This document shows, piece after piece, positions 5,172-7,914 of a stretch of 7,914 bases of DNA. The DNA comes from Anaerolineae bacterium (GTDB lineage: Bacteria; Chloroflexota; Anaerolineae; JAADDB01). A program made the position numbers and the translations under genes. Where the stretch lies: positions 1 to 7,914 of the forward strand of contig WGAA01000337.1 in NCBI GenBank assembly GCA_015489285.1, read 5' to 3'. The notes under the pieces are model-generated. The model saw only the letters and a list, made by a program, of their open reading frames with translations, ran no database searches and was not told where the DNA came from. Position 1 is the first letter of the stretch; the number at the start of each line of letters is the position of its first letter.

Positions 5172-6839
5172 GTACAATCGTGCAAGGCCCTTCCTCACCT
5201 CCAGGCGATACCCCTGTTCCACCTCCTGCACCAGGGAGGGTGGGGGATAGCCGAAGAGGAGGAGATGGGAATAGGCCCGACGGACATCCTCCCGAATGTG
5301 GGGGCGGGCCTCCGGGGGAACGGGGGGTGGCCACGCGCGCAGCGCGTAGATCCCATACGGCCCCACACGTCCCACCCGAACATACCCGTGACGCCCCAAC
5401 TTGGGCAACGTCACCCGACGCATCAGGGGATCGTTCTCGCGCACCCACAAGACGGCCCGGTTATGCGCGTGCTCCGCGAAAAACCCGTCCTCATAGTGAA
5501 GCGGGTAGGGGCGGGCCACCTGCGGGCGGTACTGGACCGGGTGATACGTTTCCGCGAAGACCATGGGGATGAACACATCCCGCTCCATCATGGCATAAGC
5601 CCAAAAGTGTCGGGCCGGACTGATGCGCCCCTGATGGTGGTACGTGAAGGGGAACGCGGTCGCGCCCGAAGGCAACGCGCCCAACACCTGATGATAATCC
5701 GCCAGATACCCGTTGGCAATCCGGTAATCGTTGGTCAGGTTCAGGAGGAACAACAACGTCACCCCCCACACCACGACCCGCGTCCCCACACGCCGGGAGC
5801 GTCGGACGTGGGGGAGGGCCAGAGCCCCTAAAAGGAGGGCAAAGAGCCAAAAGCGTTCGTAGATGAAGAAAGGCACCCAAAACCCCATGGGCAGGACGAA
5901 GTAGGCCGCCAGGGCCACCAGCGCGGGAAGGTGATACCCCCGCGGTCGGGAGAGCGTCCGGACCCAGCCCGCCAGGTAGAGCAGGGCAAGGGGCAGGAGG
6001 ATGATCTGCTCCCGGAAGGGGGAGAAGTTGAGCAGGCCGTAGCGCAGCTCCGCCACCTTCTTGCTCAAGGGCACCCACACGATGAAGGGGGGCGAGAGGA
6101 AGGCGCCCGCCTCCCCCCGCGCGTTGGGGCTCAGCCGCCCCGTGAGGACGACGATTCCCCCCAGCAGGAGGAAGGGGAGGAGCATCGCCCCCCCACGGCG
6201 CAGCCCCCGACGCCATGCCCTCTCGCGCACCCATCCCACGCCCTCCCCCAGGAGGAATCCCGCGACCCCCGTGAGGACGAGGGCTAATCCCAGCGCGTGG
6301 GCCAGGTACGTCAGATAGGCCAGGAGGGTGACCCCCACGTGGTCGCGCCACCCCGGCCGTCCCTCCCGTCCCCACAGTCCTCTCCGGACGCCCAGGGCCA
6401 GGGTGAGCAACCCGAGCCCGACGCTCAGGCTGAAGTTGAGGAATCCCTGGTGGAAGAACCAGGTGTAGGCGAGGACGATGCCCAGGGGCAGCCACTGCCG
6501 CGCGTACGCACGACCGCGCATCCCGGCCATGAGCGCGAACATCCCCCCCAGCGTCAGCCACACGATGAGGGTGGCGAGGACCCGCAGCGTGGTTTCCGGG
6601 CTCAGCCCCAGGCGCAGGAGCGCTATCATCACATAATGCCCCAGGATGTTGCTGCGCGGGGTCAGGTCCACGGTGAAGTACCGGGGGAAGGAGAAACGGG
6701 GGTCCCGGTAATGGACGATGATGAACGCGGCGAGCAGGTGATTGGGCGCGTCGGTAAAGGGGATATAGGGAAATAGCCAGAGGGGGAAGGCGGCGACCAG
6801 GGCCACGAGGACGCGCCATCCCCGAATCGCCCTTCTCAT
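5157..6839 (-). CDS. Polytopic membrane protein, probable GT-C-type glycosyltransferase
   Basis: A 560-residue protein with an Arg-rich N-terminus and about ten or eleven hydrophobic segments: roughly 9-26, 66-80, 85-106, 115-130, 134-150, 168-198, 217-233, 277-293, 303-318, 328-343 and 352-369. About 190 polar residues follow (372-560). After the first segment comes a presumably extracytoplasmic loop with FTDAPNHL (28-35). An acidic residue in this first loop is the catalytic signature of GT-C enzymes, which transfer sugars from polyprenyl-phosphate donors. No exact family is recognised, so the glycosyltransferase call rests on topology and this loop. A membrane assembly factor or a non-catalytic homologue remains possible. 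GGAGGGAG precedes the ATG, which overlaps the oxidoreductase stop. Codon use appears to shift from C-ending to G/T-ending near base 5800, close to the membrane/soluble boundary. Confidence 0.8.
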   Translation of the reverse strand: MRRAIRGWRVLVALVAAFPLWLFPYIPFTDAPNHLLAAFIIVHYRDPRFSFPRYFTVDLTPRSNILGHYVMIALLRLGLSPETTLRVLATLIVWLTLGGMFALMAGMRGRAYARQWLPLGIVLAYTWFFHQGFLNFSLSVGLGLLTLALGVRRGLWGREGRPGWRDHVGVTLLAYLTYLAHALGLALVLTGVAGFLLGEGVGWVRERAWRRGLRRGGAMLLPFLLLGGIVVLTGRLSPNARGEAGAFLSPPFIVWVPLSKKVAELRYGLLNFSPFREQIILLPLALLYLAGWVRTLSRPRGYHLPALVALAAYFVLPMGFWVPFFIYERFWLFALLLGALALPHVRRSRRVGTRVVVWGVTLLFLLNLTNDYRIANGYLADYHQVLGALPSGATAFPFTYHHQGRISPARHFWAYAMMERDVFIPMVFAETYHPVQYRPQVARPYPLHYEDGFFAEHAHNRAVLWVRENDPLMRRVTLPKLGRHGYVRVGRVGPYGIYALRAWPPPVPPEARPHIREDVRRAYSHLLLFGYPPPSLVQEVEQGYRLEVRKGLARLYGRVP

Positions 6840-6852
6840 GGCAACTCCCTCC
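6836..6852 (-). promoter_or_regulatory. Coupled stop/start (ATGA) with Shine-Dalgarno, oxidoreductase to membrane protein
   Basis: On the minus strand the TGA of the oxidoreductase and the ATG of the membrane protein share 6836-6839. GGAGGGAG at 6845-6852 sits five bases upstream. It is the first of three identical gene junctions in this operon. Confidence 0.82.
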
Positions 6853-7914
6853 GTCGCATCTGTTCCACGATGTACTCGGCCGTGCGCGTGGCGAGGGCCA
6901 TGATGGTCAGGGAGGGGTTGACGGCCGCTCCGGTGACGAAGACGCTGGAATCCGCGATGAAGAGGTTGGGCACATCGTGGGTCTGCCCCCAGGGGTTGAC
7001 GACGGAGGTGGCCGGGTCCGTGCCCATGCGACAGGTCCCCATGTAGTGACTGCTCCCGCCCGGCGCGTAGCGGGGGGGCTGGAGGAAGGTCGCTCCGGCC
7101 GCGTCCGCGAGTTCTTCCATGCGCCGGATGATGGCCCGGATCATGGCCCGGTCGTTCTCCCGGGGCTCGTTGGTGATGCGCGGCGCGGGCAGGCCGTAAA
7201 TGTCCTTCACCTTCGGGTCCAGCTCCACCCGGTTGCGCGGGTCAGGGAGCTGTTCGCCGACAGACCCCAGTCCGGCCGTGCGGCCGAAGATCTCCCTCAT
7301 GCGCTCCTTGTGGGCCCGTCCCCAGCCGGGAATGCGTCGGGCCACCGAAGCGGGCCACTGCCAGCCGTTGTTGATTTCGATGGCGAACCCCCGGGCAAAG
7401 GGATTGTGGGGGTCCGTCTCGTAGAAGTCGTGGATGATGCCCCCCGCGGGGATGCCCTTCCACGCGTCGACCCGCTCGGGGAGGATAAGGGTGGCGAACA
7501 CGGCAAGGTGTTCCATGAAGTAACGGCCGACGAGGCCGGAGGAGTTGGCCAGGCCGTCGGGGAAGAGGGAGGAGGTGGACATGAGGAGGAGGCGCGGGGT
7601 TTCCACCGCGTTCCCTGCGACGACGATGACCCGCGCGAGCTGTTCCTGTTCCCGGCCGTTTTCGTCGATGTAGCGGACGCTGCGGGCCCGCCCCCGTTTG
7701 TCCACGGTGATCTCGAAGGCCATGCTGTTGGGGCGGATCTCCACGTTGCCGGTGCGTTCGGCCAGGGGGATGTAGGTGACGTCCACACTCCCCTTGGCGC
7801 GGATGAGGCACCCCAGGCGGCAGGCGCCACAACCGATGGAGTTGGGACGCCCGTTCCAGGGGACGCTGGGGATGGCGACGGGAGGGGGCGCCAGGTGCCA
7901 CCCCAGCGCGTCGG
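6836..7914 (-). CDS. GMC-family FAD-dependent oxidoreductase, N-terminus outside window
   Basis: The C-terminal 358 residues of a glucose-methanol-choline type flavoprotein, which oxidises an alcohol, polyol or sterol-like hydroxyl using FAD. The frame stays open to the window edge, so a GTG at 7786 is internal and not the start. About 150-200 residues, including the N-terminal FAD-binding GxGxxG, are missing. Visible features, numbered from the edge, are a cysteine motif C-x2-C-x3-C (28, 31, 35) in SIGCGACRLGC and then AKGSVDVTYIP. VIVVAGNAVETPRLLL follows, closing the FAD-binding fold. The C-terminal GMC signature starts at HYMGTCRMGTDP and continues through THDVPNLFIADSSVF to NPSLTIMALA. 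The catalytic pair is likely His289 and Asn332. It is the first visible gene of the operon; its promoter and any earlier genes lie beyond the window. Family sure, substrate and electron acceptor unknown. Confidence 0.93.
   Translation of the reverse strand, partial: DALGWHLAPPPVAIPSVPWNGRPNSIGCGACRLGCLIRAKGSVDVTYIPLAERTGNVEIRPNSMAFEITVDKRGRARSVRYIDENGREQEQLARVIVVAGNAVETPRLLLMSTSSLFPDGLANSSGLVGRYFMEHLAVFATLILPERVDAWKGIPAGGIIHDFYETDPHNPFARGFAIEINNGWQWPASVARRIPGWGRAHKERMREIFGRTAGLGSVGEQLPDPRNRVELDPKVKDIYGLPAPRITNEPRENDRAMIRAIIRRMEELADAAGATFLQPPRYAPGGSSHYMGTCRMGTDPATSVVNPWGQTHDVPNLFIADSSVFVTGAAVNPSLTIMALATRTAEYIVEQMRRRELP

Noticed and set aside
5161..5448. Longer N-terminus for the radical SAM protein
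   Set aside because: The extension is low-complexity sequence lying inside the membrane protein gene in another frame. The family N-terminus, overlap and Shine-Dalgarno all point to ATG 5160.
2801..7914. Calling the operon a hopanoid biosynthesis cluster
   Set aside because: Only the epimerase resembles an Hpn protein closely. No squalene-hopene cyclase, HpnC/D/E or HpnH is visible in the window.
1..7914. tRNA, rRNA, insertion sequence or transposase genes
   Set aside because: No tRNA cloverleaf, rRNA signature, transposase motif or terminal inverted repeats were recognised.

Overview
The window is GC-rich bacterial chromosome with one divergent promoter region and one tightly packed minus-strand operon. 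The DnaK at the left edge carries the extra segment after IGRR (about residues 76-99) that Firmicute and actinobacterial DnaKs lack. GC content, C/G-ending codons and Arg/Pro/Ala-rich proteins, together with a HpnA-like reductase and a B12-type radical SAM enzyme, fit a thermophilic Chloroflexota-like bacterium. That placement is an inference, made without any database search.

Left part (1-2465): dnaK runs leftward and is cut by the window edge. A 222-bp intergenic region separates it from a small rightward gene for a stand-alone histidine phosphotransfer (HPt) protein. This region holds a dnaK ribosome binding site, a GC hairpin in the dnaK leader, a pair of CCTGCAT repeats, and four 6-bp direct repeats at exact 11-bp spacing. 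A GATAAT -10 candidate follows the repeats 9 bp downstream in the dnaK direction. This is the layout of an OmpR/PhoB-family response-regulator promoter; no CIRCE or other classical heat-shock operator was seen.

Middle (2466-2800): a 335-bp gene-free stretch between two convergent genes. It contains three blocks of degenerate tandem heptads (core T-N-A-C-G-N-N), a perfect 8-bp GC hairpin, and two copies of a 36-bp imperfect direct repeat at the outer ends.

Right part (2801-7914): four leftward genes, each overlapping the next by the same four bases (ATGA). In transcription order they are a GMC-family flavoprotein oxidoreductase (5' end outside the window), a polytopic membrane protein resembling GT-C glycosyltransferases, a B12-type radical SAM enzyme, and a HpnA-like NAD(P)-dependent sugar epimerase/reductase. 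The repeated stop/start overlap, each with its own Shine-Dalgarno, indicates one translationally coupled transcript. The mix (flavin oxidation, radical chemistry, membrane glycosyl transfer, nucleotide-sugar or polyol reduction) suggests a pathway making or decorating a membrane lipid or glycolipid. The product cannot be named from sequence, and this operon is the best candidate for an undescribed system here.
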